A DNA stretch of 64,000 nucleotides from Panicum virgatum (taxonomy: Eukaryota > Streptophyta > Magnoliopsida > Poales > Poaceae): positions 20,012,913 through 20,076,912 of the forward strand of contig NC_053147.1 in NCBI RefSeq assembly GCF_016808335.1, given 5' to 3'. Under the pieces are notes generated by a model. The model did not search any database and was not told the DNA's origin. It saw nothing but the letters and a program-made list of their open reading frames with translations. This document shows, in pieces, positions 14,078-25,421 of this stretch (positions are counted from its first letter, which is position 1; the number at the start of each line of letters is the position of its first letter). The translations under genes were made by a program, and so were the position numbers.

Positions 14078-17000
14078 GGCCCAGTTTGGAAGCCCAGTTC
14101 CATGCAGGGTTCCCCGTCGTTTCCCCGGGCCGGCAGCCCATGCGGAATTCTTTCCCGCGGAGTCCAACATGCGCCTTTGGAAGCCCGCTCTGTGGGGGTT
14201 TCCGGCCCGGGTGAGCCCAATAACCCCGTGGAATCGCGCCCGACCTACACACACCGGGGAGAAGTCCCCGTCCCTCGTCTCGCTTCGCGGAGTCGCGAGG
14301 TCGAGCAGCAGAGCGCCGCCACCGCCTGCCGATCTCCTCCGACGATCTCGCGACGGCCGTTCTCCTCCGCCGGTGTCCCTGCAGCCACTTCATCCTTCGT
14401 ATCAGGTGATTCCCTCCCCCCTCCCCATCCCCATTCATCTCTCTGCCCCTGCTAGGGTTTCTTCTCTCCTCTCCTCTCATCTTTTTCTTATAGATCCTAC
14501 TGAAGAAGTCTTGCGATTAGGAGCAGATCACAAGTGAGCGGGAGATCTGACACAGGCACTCCTCTTCCTCTTCCCTGGCCCTTCCTAGGTCGACCTCGTG
14601 TTCCAGGTAAATCTCAATCAAACTCTGATGTACCGTGGCTCCGAATCCATGTCTGTACTCCCAAACTAGCCCTTAGTTGAGACGTGAGATGTGTGGTTGC
14701 CCGCAGCGGTAGGCTATCGTTGCTGCCAGTCGTCTCTGAATTTTTTTGTGAAACCGGTAGGTTGAGTGCTGGTTCCAATACTAGTTCATTCGGTTACCAT
14801 CATTCAATTGTTGCAGAATTTGATTGGCTTTTGAGAAAAAGAAAAGCTTACAAATAGTAAAGCACATGTTCGGTGACCAGGGGAAATACTACGCAAGTAG
14901 TACTAATAACTTTTATGTTGCAGTAATTGAATTCTCATGTATTGTGTACTACTGTTCAGAATGCATTGAGTAGCTTTGGGTACTGAAAGCTTGATTTAGC
15001 TTTTGATGGTTCACAATTCGTATTTGTTGGATGTAGTCCCTGTGTTTAGTACTCAATGTCAGTCTTTTTGTTTCAGTTAGCAGAGTCTGATAGTTAGCAG
15101 TCTGTCTCCATCCAATCCATCCATGTGAGTACACTACACACTTATTCAGCAAGCTAAGTCAGGCCGAATAGGAATAACAGACGACCCTCCTGCTCAAGGA
15201 AGCCACCAAGATCATAATTTTTTGCTGCCTGTCATATGCAGACTTTGGCTCTTATAAGTTCCCGGTACAATTTTTCTGAAAGTAAGTCATAATTATAGTT
15301 CCCATATAAACTATATTTGCATCGATGAGCTACTAGTTTTAAGTACTGCTTGTAGGCTATGAACCCTTTACTGATCGTCTACACATGCTATTATTTCCAG
15401 AGTGCTCAGCGGATGTGCGATATAAAAACTAAAGAAAAATCAGGTATGTTTGGCTTGCACTTGAAATTAGACTGCTAATATGCTTTTTTAGAGTAGAACT
15501 GAATGAGCAGTGAGCAGGCATGGACTAAATCTAAATGTTCTAGGAGAGATTGGCTTGTTAGTCTTTATTTTCTAGTACTAGGATGAATAAGCATATTAGC
15601 AGGTACTGTGCACATCCAGTTCATAAGTGTTTGCACAGTAGCAGGTTGTCATCCTTGCACTGCATAATTGTAGTTGCAGGCTATTCATAGCACTAGGCAA
15701 ACAGATCAGTAGCTACTGACAATCCAGATATTACTTATTTGTTTGTGTTTCCATGACATTACTGGCTGGTAGTTACATAGTGTTGGACTGTTGGGATAGC
15801 TCTGGATTGTTTGAGTTTTAGTAATGCTCGTGGAAAAGGCTTAACATGAGTAGTACTCATTAATTAATACTTGCTGTTCTCTTTGTACAACTTTGTTGGC
15901 CCAGGTAAGCTTCATTAAGAAACCATCGTTCATCCTGAAATGCTATTTTTTCCAAATAAGAAATTTAATTGAGGATCTCATCTGAAACATTCATTTTTTG
16001 CTGTATTAATTGCATCCATGGCTGTCATTTGCGGTTATGTTTGATGAAAAGCAAAAACTAGTACCTACTATTCCAATATGCTGTCAACTATATTCTATAT
16101 GCTGCTATTTCCATATGATCTAGTTTTATTCTATACCTGGCTAGGTGCTCCTTATTGCCTTGTGAAAATATATGATCTGCTGCTACTTATAATTAGTTAC
16201 CAATTTCTGCACAATATATGATTGATTAGGCAGCTCCTAATTCATCCAAATTAATATATTGGGTCTAAAGTAAAGCTAGCTAGCACTATTTTTCTAATAA
16301 ATAATATTATATCTACACTAGAAACTCGTTGGATGTGCCTGTAGTAGCGTGCTAAGAACTCTTTGTCACACAAGTTAATGGGTAGTAGAACTCAATCCGG
16401 CAAACAGGAAGTATATCTATGAGCAGTGCTTTTAATCTCAATAGTTTTTTTTCTTGAAATTTGTAGTTGATCTAGTCAATGGTAAAATGTTGCTCTATCT
16501 GATGCAACTTCATGATCTTCATCAGTTCATTGTATGTCATGTGTGCTGCGTGAACAGTTAAATTTTAATTCATGCTGATCATATTCTTACTCCTGATTAT
16601 GCCTAGTGTTGTTTTTTTTTCATCCTTTGGCAGCTTGTTCCCTGCGTGCTTCTGCTTCTGCTGCTACGGGTCCTGCAAGTGCAGCCTCGACCTTGAGTTC
16701 CTCTGATAACTGCTAATTGAAGACTTGAGATCGATCGTAGAGACAAATTTGTTATGTCCTATATTGTTATGGTTTATTATCCTTGTCATGGCTCAAATGG
16801 TTGAGTACTTTAATCAGTAGAATTTTTCATGAATTTTTCAAGCATTTTATCCTGCTGTGTGATGGATGGATGGGACATGTTGGGATTTGATGAATGGAAA
16901 CTCTTGCTTGCAATGCAACGGTTGAGAATGAATTGAATATTATTTTGTATTTGCAGGTTTTGATTTTTTGAAGTGCTAATCTCTTATTTGAGACAAACTT

Positions 17001-17175
17001 TTGACTGTAATGCAATCTGCTCCGCCCTGGTCTGCTAGCTTGTGGGAGAGCACCGCAATGCTGCCGGGATGACACCACCCGTGGGGTGAGCACGCCCGGG
17101 TACGATCGTGCACGGGGTTCCCCCGCAGGGGAGGGATTTCCCGGGGGCTACTCCCCTCCTTTTCCAAACTAGCCC
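14078..17175. mobile_element. PIF/Harbinger-like non-autonomous element (3.1 kb)
   Basis: The left end GGCCCAGTTTGGAAG (14078) and the reverse complement of the right end, GGGCTAGTTTGGAAAAGG (17175), form imperfect terminal inverted repeats. TTA flanks both sides (14075-14077 and 17176-17178), the target duplication expected of PIF/Harbinger and Tourist elements. No transposase is seen. The left 500 bp look like the leader of a plant gene: pyrimidine-rich stretches, GCTAGGGTTT, and plausible splice sites (donors near 14405 and 14607, acceptor near 14493). The central part is AT-rich and without open frames. Confidence 0.65.
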
Positions 17176-17289
17176 TTAACGTTTGTGTCTCGGTCCTTTG
17201 ACCTCCGCTCAATGACAGGTCGGCCCCACCAAGCAGCCGAACAAACTACTCTACGCTCCCTCCGCCCGGCCGCCGCGGCGCGCGCCCAG

Positions 17290-20041
17290 ATGCTGCTCCC
17301 TTCGCACCACCGCCGCGCTCCCCCGCGCCGCGGGGGGCGCAGGTCCCGGGGCGGCATCGCGGAGCTCGCCCCGCGTCTCGTAGGGTGCCTCCTCCTCCTC
17401 GCCCTCGTCGCGGCCGTGCTCCGCCTCTCCTCCTCGTCCTCCCGCGCGCGCTCCCGTCGCCAACACGAGGGAGGCGGCAGCCGCGAGACCCTGCCCAGCG
17501 GCAGCGGGGCGACGCCGAGGGTCACGATCTTCTCAGCGACGCGCCCGGCGCCGGAGGGCTCGCAGGCGCGGCAGGAGCTGGCGGTGCGCTCATGGCTGGC
17601 GCTCCCGGGGAACGTCAGCGTCGTGCTCCTAGGCGCTCACGCCTCCTCGCTCGCGGTCGCCGGCCGGCTCGGGCGCCGGGTTACCGTCGATGCGGCCATC
17701 GATTCCTCGTACGCATTCCCAACCCCTCTAACCTCATAATCTCGCGTAATACAAGCTCCCCTCAACCCGGTTCTTCAGAGATTTCTGTTGCAGCATGGAG
17801 CTGATCAGTGCCGTCTTCATCCTTGGTTTAGGTTCACGGGGACGCCGTTCTTCCACTCGATCGTCGCGAGAGCACAAGCTGCCTCTGACTCCGACATTTG
17901 CGTCCTTGTCGATGCCGAGATCATCCTTCTTCCCGAAATTATCGACGCGTTGGCGCATTTAAGCAAGGTTGATCGTGATTGGTTCCTTGTTGCAATGTCG
18001 CGTAACATCACCGAGTTCCATTACCAGCTTGCTGACAACGGAAGCCACTGGGTACAGGCAGATGGTAAAACAGTGAGCTTCAGGAAGGTACCTTTTCCTC
18101 CATCTATGAACAATGTAACATTCATAGAAAATTACCACCGGTTGTGTACATGTAGCTTGCTGATCAGATGTTCTCTGTCTCCATTAGTTGCGCGAGATTC
18201 CAGCTGACAAGTGGGCACCAGAAAGCTCTGACAGGGGGATGATTGTGGCGTGGAACAGTCCGAGCAGTCCTTTACATGCCGGAGTTCTGCCTTCGTTTCT
18301 TTATGGAAGAGGAGCACATAATTGGTGGCTGACTCACGAGGTTCTATCATCTGAGATGAGACTTGTCTTTGATGCAAGCAGTCTGGTTCTTGGATTGTAT
18401 CCTGAAAGTTTTAGCTCGATGTATGGCATGAGCTCGAGTAAGAGTGAAAGACTACCTGCTGGATCCTGGGAGTACAGTGTCAATTGCCACCTTGCTGCAA
18501 TTTATGGCTCCTATTGCTACCCATTACCGAGAAAACACTCTACTGTGCTGCATAAAGTGGTAAAGCAATCTGAAGACTATTTATTCAGCAAAGCTGACGA
18601 GCTCACTTTGTCAGATTTTGTTATCAGCAAAGAAGAAAAAGCCCATGGAGGAAGAGGCAGCCTATGGAGGAATGAAAACATTTGCTCTTCTGGACATCTG
18701 CACAGCTCTAATCTTCCATATTCTTTGAGCATGCTACTTGAGCTTGCTGCTGATAAGAATAGGTCTGTTGTCCTTGGTGTGGCTGGAGTAAGTTACAGGG
18801 ACATGCTCATGAGTTGGGCTTGCTGTTTGCGTCATCTTAAAGTTACTAATTTTATAGTCTGTGCCTTAGACCATGAGACCTATGAATTCTCAGTTTTACA
18901 GGTAGTTATTTTCAATCACCTCCTTTCTTCCCTAAAAAAAATCACCTCCTTTCTTCTCCAATTCTTTATTTTTAACCTCTTTACTTTGCAAACCACAGAC
19001 CACCTCAAATCGTTTAATCCTAATTCTAGGGTTTGCCAGTTTTCAGAGATCCATTATCACCAAAGAACGTCAGCTTTGATGACTGCCACTTTGGAACAAA
19101 GTGTTTTCAACAAGTGACAAAAGTGAAGTCACGGATTGTTCTGGAGATACTAAAACTGGGATACAATGTGCTGCTGAGTGATGTTGATGTTTATTGGTTT
19201 GACAATCCAATGCCATTCCTGTACTCGCTTGGGCCTGCTACATTTGGAGCACAATCTGATGAATACAATGAGACAGGTGATGACTACAATTTTCTGTTGT
19301 TTCTTCCAGTTTTGGTTCTCTTGACAATGCACACCTGCATCTATCATTGGCCATTGGGTCAAATTCAGCTGTAACAAGAGTTAGTTTAATTTAGGTGGCA
19401 CAGAGTTCTTAAAAGAAAGTAAATGACACAAAATTTGACCTAGAAATATGAATATGGCATATTGAATACGTAAAAGAAATATGGTAGTTCAGTTATGTTG
19501 ATTCTCTAGATGTAAGACCCCTGCTAATTTTTGTTGTGTATTCTCACTGCTGTTGGTTATAGGTCCCATAAATTCGCCATGGAGATTGAATTCAGGATTC
19601 TACTTTGCTCGCTCAGACAATGCCACTGTCACAGTGATGCAGATGATAGTAAAGCATGCAGCTGATTCTGGTTTATCTGAGCAGCCGAGTTTCTGCGATG
19701 TCATGTGCGGTGAAAATGGAACAAACCGCATCAGTGACGACAAATGCCTGGAGCCCTACACAAACTTGACTGTTGTTTTCTTGAACCGGGACTTGTTCCC
19801 CAATGGAGCTTACAAAGGTCTATGGGAGAAGCATGATGTACTATCAGCTTGCAAGGAGCTCGGCTGTTTCATCATGCACAATAACTGGATAAATGGGAGG
19901 AAGAAGAAGCTCCAGCGGCAGATGTCCACCGGGCTGTGGGACTATGATTCTACCTCTAGGCTGTGCTTGCAGGATTGGAGTGATAGGGGTAGCTTCAGAC
20001 GGATGAGCCAAATTAATCTGTTTGAGGACACAGACAGATAA
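17290..20041 (+). CDS. RAY1-like glycosyltransferase (GT77)
   Basis: Golgi type II membrane protein resembling Arabidopsis RAY1 (At1g70630), a beta-arabinofuranosyltransferase acting on cell-wall polymers. Exons: 17290-17708, 17832-18087, 18188-18901, 19030-19276, 19563-20041; phases close to 704 residues. A short basic N-terminus precedes one membrane segment at about residues 30-44. The C-terminal half holds the nucleotide-diphospho-sugar transferase domain with the metal-binding motif DVD at 514-516 (SDVDVYWF), preceded by KSRIVLEILKLGYNVLL. The N-terminal half (TGTPFFHSIVARAQ, ICVLVDAEIILLPEI) looks like a second, degenerate sugar-transferase-like fold that RAY1-type proteins share. An in-frame upstream Met exists at 17212, but the Met at 17290 fits a type II anchor better. 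A PIF-like element ends 114 bp before this start. Confidence 0.85.
18915..18956. repeat. Micro-insertion in RAY1-like intron 3
   Basis: ATCACCTCCTTTCTTC occurs at 18915-18930 and 18941-18956, separated by CCT and seven A. It lies 14 bp inside the intron, so it appeared without harming the splice donor. Confidence 0.88.
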
Positions 20042-20103
20042 TTGACAACAACCATGTACCCATGGTTTTTTGCCAAATCTCATTTTATAAAATTATCTGC
20101 TAA

Positions 20104-20214
20104 GAGCCTGTTCGGTTGGGCAGTATCGGCTGGCTGGACCTCCCCCCGGTCCCACCAGCCAGCCGCTCAAGCCCCCAGCCAGCGCTGGCTGGAGCCAGCC
20201 AGCCGAACAGGCCG
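20104..20214. mobile_element. Tourist-like MITE (111 bp)
   Basis: TAA flanks both ends (20101-20103 and 20215-20217). Left GAGCCTGTTCGGTTGG and right CGGCCTGTTCGGCTGG (reverse complement) form the terminal inverted repeats, and most of the element folds back on itself. The rest of 20215-20865 shows no gene. Confidence 0.82.
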
Positions 20215-20865
20215 TAAATCTTTATGGCAATAATGCAGAAAACTGCATTTGTAGTATTCGCACAAACTTGAATTCTATTATATCTGTATATTGTTTTTTC
20301 CCCGGGTAGGTAGATGATATTTCTGTACTAGAAAAGGAAAGAACTCTAGTCATGAATACATCCACCAAATATGAATATACGCAAAGCACAAATTGCAGTA
20401 TGTACTAGCCTGGTTAACCTAACCAACATTCATCCTCTATTAAATTTGCTTCGTGTATCTTCTAGCGATGGATTGATCCAAGCTCCCAGTATATGATGCT
20501 TTCAGTAGGTGATTAGCTCGAAATAATATTACTTGGGCATTGCATTCATTGCATTTTCAGTCAGTCTACCGCAACTACAACAAAATCAAATTCTCTGTGA
20601 TTTACGGAAACACAGACCGGTAAATCAACATTAAGTGCAGAAACAACAGCTTCACTTCATGTTTAGCGGAGCATCTTGGCAGTTCAAATGTTCAGCGAGA
20701 ACTGGATTGGTTCACAAACTTGGTGGGATTGAAAGGTGTAAATAGAACTTGGGAGGTTTAGATTTCGTTCATCAGAAGCTGATTATAGCTCATACCTCAA
20801 AAGAAAATTATTAAAAAAAATACTAGTCGTTTGCAGGTCTGCAGCTCACTCGAGCAACAAAATCT

Positions 20866-21410
20866 TTACAATAACAACAACAACAACATAGTCTTTTTCC
20901 CCAAATAAATTGGGGTAGGCTAGAGATGAAACCCAAAAGAAATAAGTTCAAGGTTCAGACACATTGATAGCTAGTCTCCAAGCACTCCTATCCAAAGCTA
21001 TCTCTTTAGAGATATTCCAATCCTTAAGGTCTCTCTTAACTGACTCATCCCACATCAGTTTAGGTCTACATCTACCTCTCTTTACATTATCGACCCGCTC
21101 AAGAACCCCATTACGCATCGGCGCATCAGCGCCTCAGGAGGCCTTCATTGGACATGTCCAAACCATCTCAGCCGATGCTGGTAAGTTTCTCCTCAATTGG
21201 TGCCACCCCGACTCTATCCCGAATAACTTCGTTCCGGACTCTATCCCTTCTTGTGTGCCCGCAAAACCACCGCAACATCCGCATCTCTGCTACACTCAAT
21301 TGCTGGACATGTCGCCTTCTTGTAGGTCAACATTCAGCACCGTATAACATCGCCGGACGAAATGTTGTCCTATAGAATGTCTTTTAGCTTTTGTGGCACC
21401 CTCTTGTCAC
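20866..21410 (-). mobile_element. 3' end of an RTE-type LINE, decayed
   Basis: On the minus strand, broken frames spell the C-terminus of an RTE-type reverse transcriptase: RWFGHVQ, then WDESVKRDLKDWNISKEIAL and SAWRLAINVSEP. A stop and a frameshift interrupt it. The element ends toward 20866 in a (TTG)n-like tail, seen on the plus strand as ACAATAACAACAACAACAAC. The motif wording is what I recognise from grass LINEs. Confidence 0.75.
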
Positions 21411-21636
21411 AAATGATGCCAGAAGCTTGCCGCCATTTCAACAAAATCTTTATTGTTGCAAAAATCAACTGGAAGAGCACATAAAATCCTTAATCATATG
21501 CCCATTACAGTTATCTAATGGAACACTGGAAACCAGACCATGTCAATGTTGGGCTACATCCTTAATGGTACAAGAGATTTCTGATTGCAAAACGTTGACA
21601 ACCTATTCCTGTTCTGCATTTTGAAGGTAGAAGATC

Positions 21637-21810
21637 TCACTTCATCTTTGCTTCTGTGAACAGAACATGCTTGTTCACACGGGGATCGTACTTCCTAAAT
21701 TCAAGCTTCTCAGTGATCCGCCGAGGATTCTTGCGCTTCACATAGAAGAACCCAGTACCAGCTGCCGAAACCAGCCTGATGAAGATTGAGGCACGCTTTG
21801 CTTTCCCCAT
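21637..21810 (-). CDS. Ribosomal protein bL33, mitochondrial type
   Basis: A 57-residue protein of the large ribosomal subunit, matching nuclear-encoded plant L33 (Arabidopsis At5g18790/At3g06320 type). It opens [20 protein letters not shown], continues [11 protein letters not shown] and ends [18 protein letters not shown]. Length is normal for bL33 and there is no targeting extension, as in the Arabidopsis homologues. A splice acceptor (CTCGTAG) lies six bases before the ATG, and a good donor (GACAAG|GTATGT) lies near 22882, so the leader is probably split by a 1.07-kb intron. It runs convergent to the RAY1-like gene, with a LINE relic between them. Confidence 0.93.
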   Translation of the reverse strand: MGKAKRASIFIRLVSAAGTGFFYVKRKNPRRITEKLEFRKYDPRVNKHVLFTEAKMK

Positions 21811-21816
21811 CAGCAA

Positions 21817-22882
21817 CTACGAGTTTGCAGAAAAGGAGACTGGATGGAGGACACACAAATGCACATGATCAGAATTCAGAGAGGTAAAATTCAAGCTCAC
21901 ACCATATTGACAATAGAATGCATAAAGCAAATAACAGAGCAAACAAAAAATCGTACATGTGTTAGTAACGCATCTCAAAAATTTAGGCAGAAAATTCAAA
22001 ACATACACAAGAAAAATCATCATGAGAAAGAAAAATCATCACGAGAAAGCTCACTCCGCAGATTGAACTGTTCTATAATATCCGCAAGCAGCTTGCCACT
22101 CTTCTTGATGCAGATTAATAAACGTATATGTATCTGTTATATTCTATCTGCGAGCCCCGATGCAAATTGCAACTTAAATGAGCAAATGGAAAGAATCCTT
22201 CCAAAAGACAGAAGCTAACAGGTAATTTGGAGAAATGCTACAATTCCTAACTTCGACAAATACCCTCTGTAGAGAACAACGAAGCCACCTCAAGAAAAAC
22301 CTCAACCCAATATTGACCAAACGAAACAAAAGATGTATTACATTCAGGAAATGAAGACAGTTTTAAAAAGGCAAGGAAGGCAGTGAACCAAAACAATCCC
22401 TGCATTTTTCAAGAAGTAGGATGAATTCAATAGCCACATCATAACTGCAGTCCTCTAATGTTGTCAACAGCCATATCCCCTATGGCAGAAGACATTCATG
22501 CAAGACAAGGCCTTAGTGCAAACAGGACCACGGTTAGAGTTTGGAAATGAAGCGTAGCGATAGCAAATCGCTGGCTCAACAAGCAACTATCCCTCACTTT
22601 TCCTTGTCCCCACTGAACATTTCCTCCACGTTCAGGTTCTGCTGCAACCTAATCACGGACAAGCGCGAGGTGCCCCATCCCCCCAAAAACAAAATTCTGG
22701 AAAATAAACTGCTACTGGCAAGGGCGGACCCAGATGTACACCCAATAATTTTTACAAAAAAAAAACCGAAGTTAGTAGGTCGAATCCATGGTCAGATCCG
22801 AATACAAACAGCACACGTTAGGGGGTTTGGGTGTTCGATTTCGCAAAGCAGGAAAGGAAGGGAAGGGAAAGGGCGCACATAC
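21817..22882 (-). other. Probable 5'-UTR intron of the bL33 gene
   Basis: The donor GACAAG|GTATGTGCG near 22882 and acceptor CTCGTAG| ending at 21817 face the gene. Upstream of the donor the sequence becomes GC-rich like a first exon. Nothing inside looks coding. Transcript evidence is needed for the exact ends. Confidence 0.55.
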
Positions 22883-22978
22883 CTTGTCGGCCAGCGAAGC
22901 GCCCGACGAAGAACTGGCAAGGGCGGCGCCACTCCCCTGTCGTCGCCGCTTGGGAAGGAGAAGAAAGAAGGCGGCCGA

Positions 22979-22989
22979 GCGCGCGCGCG

Positions 22990-23027
<38 letters not shown>
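22979..23027. repeat. Compound microsatellite (GC)n(GA)n
   Basis: An uninterrupted GC-dinucleotide tract runs straight into a GA tract, about 49 bp in all, in the probable leader or promoter of bL33. Confidence 0.9.
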
Positions 23028-23706
23028 AAGGAAGGGGGAGTTCCGTGAGAGAGAGAGATAGGCTTATGACCTACATATCTTCGATCCAGCAACAGCCCAA
23101 CAAATACACATGAACGGGCCCAAAGGACCAAAAACAGCCCACAAAACACACTCAGTATGTTTCGTGTTTGGATATCAGTTCACTGCGCGTGTTTGCTTGA
23201 ACAAAACAGAGTTACTGGCCATATTGTAGGATAATAGCAGGAGCAAATGAACCCTATGCAGCCAGCCAGGCACTGCTGTGGCTAATACAGATAGACTATG
23301 AGCCTATAATCACGTGCGTATGGCATCATTTTTTTCATTATTCTATCTGGCTCCCTTTTCATGCTTATGTTGTTGATATTCAACATTATTAGATAGTACG
23401 TCAACATTTCTTGAAATCACATTCAACATGTTGAATAACTATTTCAACATTCTATATGGTAATGCTGAAATAATATATCTAAAATGTTGGACTAGTGCAT
23501 CTAATATGTTGAACAGGAATATTTGAAATGTTCATATTTTAGAAAAATAAAATCATAGACATATTACATCTTATTTTATTAAAAAAATTCTATGAAACAT
23601 GGTGGTTTAAACAGAAATGAAACTCGCTCCATAGGCCCATGGCCCATGATTCTTCCACGCGAGCTCAAGGGTGCTGCTAGGGTTGCTAGTGTGGTGAATG
23701 ATTTTC

Positions 23707-24695
23707 GGAAAAAGTCCTTTTGGTCCTCCTCAATTTTGGACTGGACCTGTTTTTTCTTTCTGGACAATGAAACCATTCATCCAGCCTCCCCAGACTCATG
23801 AACCGTTCACATAACATCCCAGAGTAGTTTTGAGGCTGATGTGGCAGCGGTTTTTTCTCTTTTTCTTTTATTTTTATTTTGACTAGATCTTTGAAAAATC
23901 ACAGTAAATCACAAAAACATGATAACATGAAAAAATCCAATTTTTTTAAACTCCACATAAAAGTAGATCTACACAATAAATATATTGTATGGTATACTTT
24001 AGTACAAATATTTTGTTGTAGCTTTAGATATATACTTTTTTGTAATTAATTTATAGCTACAGTCTCCGTCGTCCAATTATGGTAAAATTTTTATGGTGAA
24101 CTAATAATTATATGATTGAGGTGTAGTCAAAATTTTATTATTATTGGATTATGTGTGACTGATTTATTGATTTATCTAGGTTTATCTATATATTCATCTA
24201 GATTTATCTACAGATTTATCTAGGTTTATATAGATAAATCAATGGCTCAGTCAAACATGATCCAATAATTATAAATTTTTTACTATAGCTCAATCACATA
24301 ATGATTAGCTCACCATAAAAATTTACCATAATTGGATGATATAGTTGTAGCTATAAATTAATTACAAAAAAGCATATATCTAAAACTACAATAAAAAAAT
24401 TGTACTAAAGTATATCATATAATATGTTCACTGCTTAGATCTATTTATGTGGAGTTCAAAAAAATTAGGTTTTCCATTTTATGATTTTTTGTGATTTACT
24501 GTGATTTTTCAAAGATTTGGCCAAAATAAAAATAAAATAAAAGGAGAAAAACCGCTGCCACCTTAGCCTCAAACCGCAGGGAGGTTATGTAAATGGTTTT
24601 ATGAGTCTGAGAAGACTGGACGAACAATTTCATTGTCCAAGGAGAAAAAACAGATTCAGTCCAAAGTTGGGAGAGGCAAAAAGAATTTTTTTTCC
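23707..24695. mobile_element. Mutator-like fold-back element (989 bp)
   Basis: The element is flanked by a perfect 9-bp duplication, ATGATTTTC (23698-23706 and 24696-24704). Its two halves are nearly complementary: left GGAAAAAGTCCTTTTGG against right GGAAAAAAAATTCTTTTTG (reverse complement), continuing through GTGGCAGCGG and GAAAAATCACAGT almost to the centre near 24200. Arms are about 480 bp. A 9-bp target site with long terminal inverted repeats points to Mutator-like ancestry. There is no coding capacity. Confidence 0.9.
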
Positions 24696-24947
24696 ATGAT
24701 TTTCAAGCTTTCGGCCTTTCTAGATGTCAATCCAACCTCTCATTCTTCTTCGATTTTGTCGAGTGAAAATACATGATTGATTTATTTTTACAAAGAAAAG
24801 AACACAATTAAGTTGACTATGGTTTCAGATGGGTATTTAAAGTGAGATTAAACTATGAGTGTGGTATTGTGGCAAACATAAAAAAATTCCTACGGAGTCT
24901 ATAAAAAAAAAGAACCTTAAGACTAGTATTTCGGCCATACTCAATCA

Positions 24948-24988
24948 AGGACAAAGATGATAGTTATAAAAAAAGAGGACAAAGATGA
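24948..24988. repeat. Micro-insertion: 13-bp direct repeat around an oligo(A) spacer
   Basis: AGGACAAAGATGA occurs at 24948-24960 and 24976-24988. The 15-nt spacer is TAGTTATAAAAAAAG. Confidence 0.85.
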
Positions 24989-25421
24989 CACGATATCAGA
25001 TTTTTTTTCAAAAGCATCACTAGTTCAATACCAATAATACTGTACAGCATTCACAGATTGCAAGAACTTCACTAAGACAAGCATTCGCAGTTGATACAAT
25101 CTCCGTGGCTCACTTGGTCGCTCTAACTCTACACAGGGAACAAATGCCGTGGACAAAACTGGGGAAATTACAAATAGGAAGAAGGAAAGTTGATAGGAAT
25201 CTATGCACCCGACATAATTCTAATTTGCTAGAACTATGCAGCCTTCCACCTGTCTAGATTTTCACAAATTGCTGAAGGTATCCAGTTATATACACAAACC
25301 AACACACCGTAATGGAGGAATCAACAATCACTATTGGAAGGATATCACTTTTGCGCCATATACAAAGCCCCATGCTGGAGCGTCCATAGGAATCACTTGT
25401 CCTTCCTTTCAGATTTTGATG

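Noticed and set aside
22786..22797. tRNA B-box-like GGTCGAATCC
   Set aside because: No A box, acceptor stem or cloverleaf could be built around it, and I found no tRNA elsewhere in the window.
22541..23113. A 190-codon forward open frame through the GC/GA microsatellite
   Set aside because: Its C-terminal half is translated microsatellite (alternating Ala-Arg and Glu-Arg), and the region is the antisense of the probable bL33 leader.
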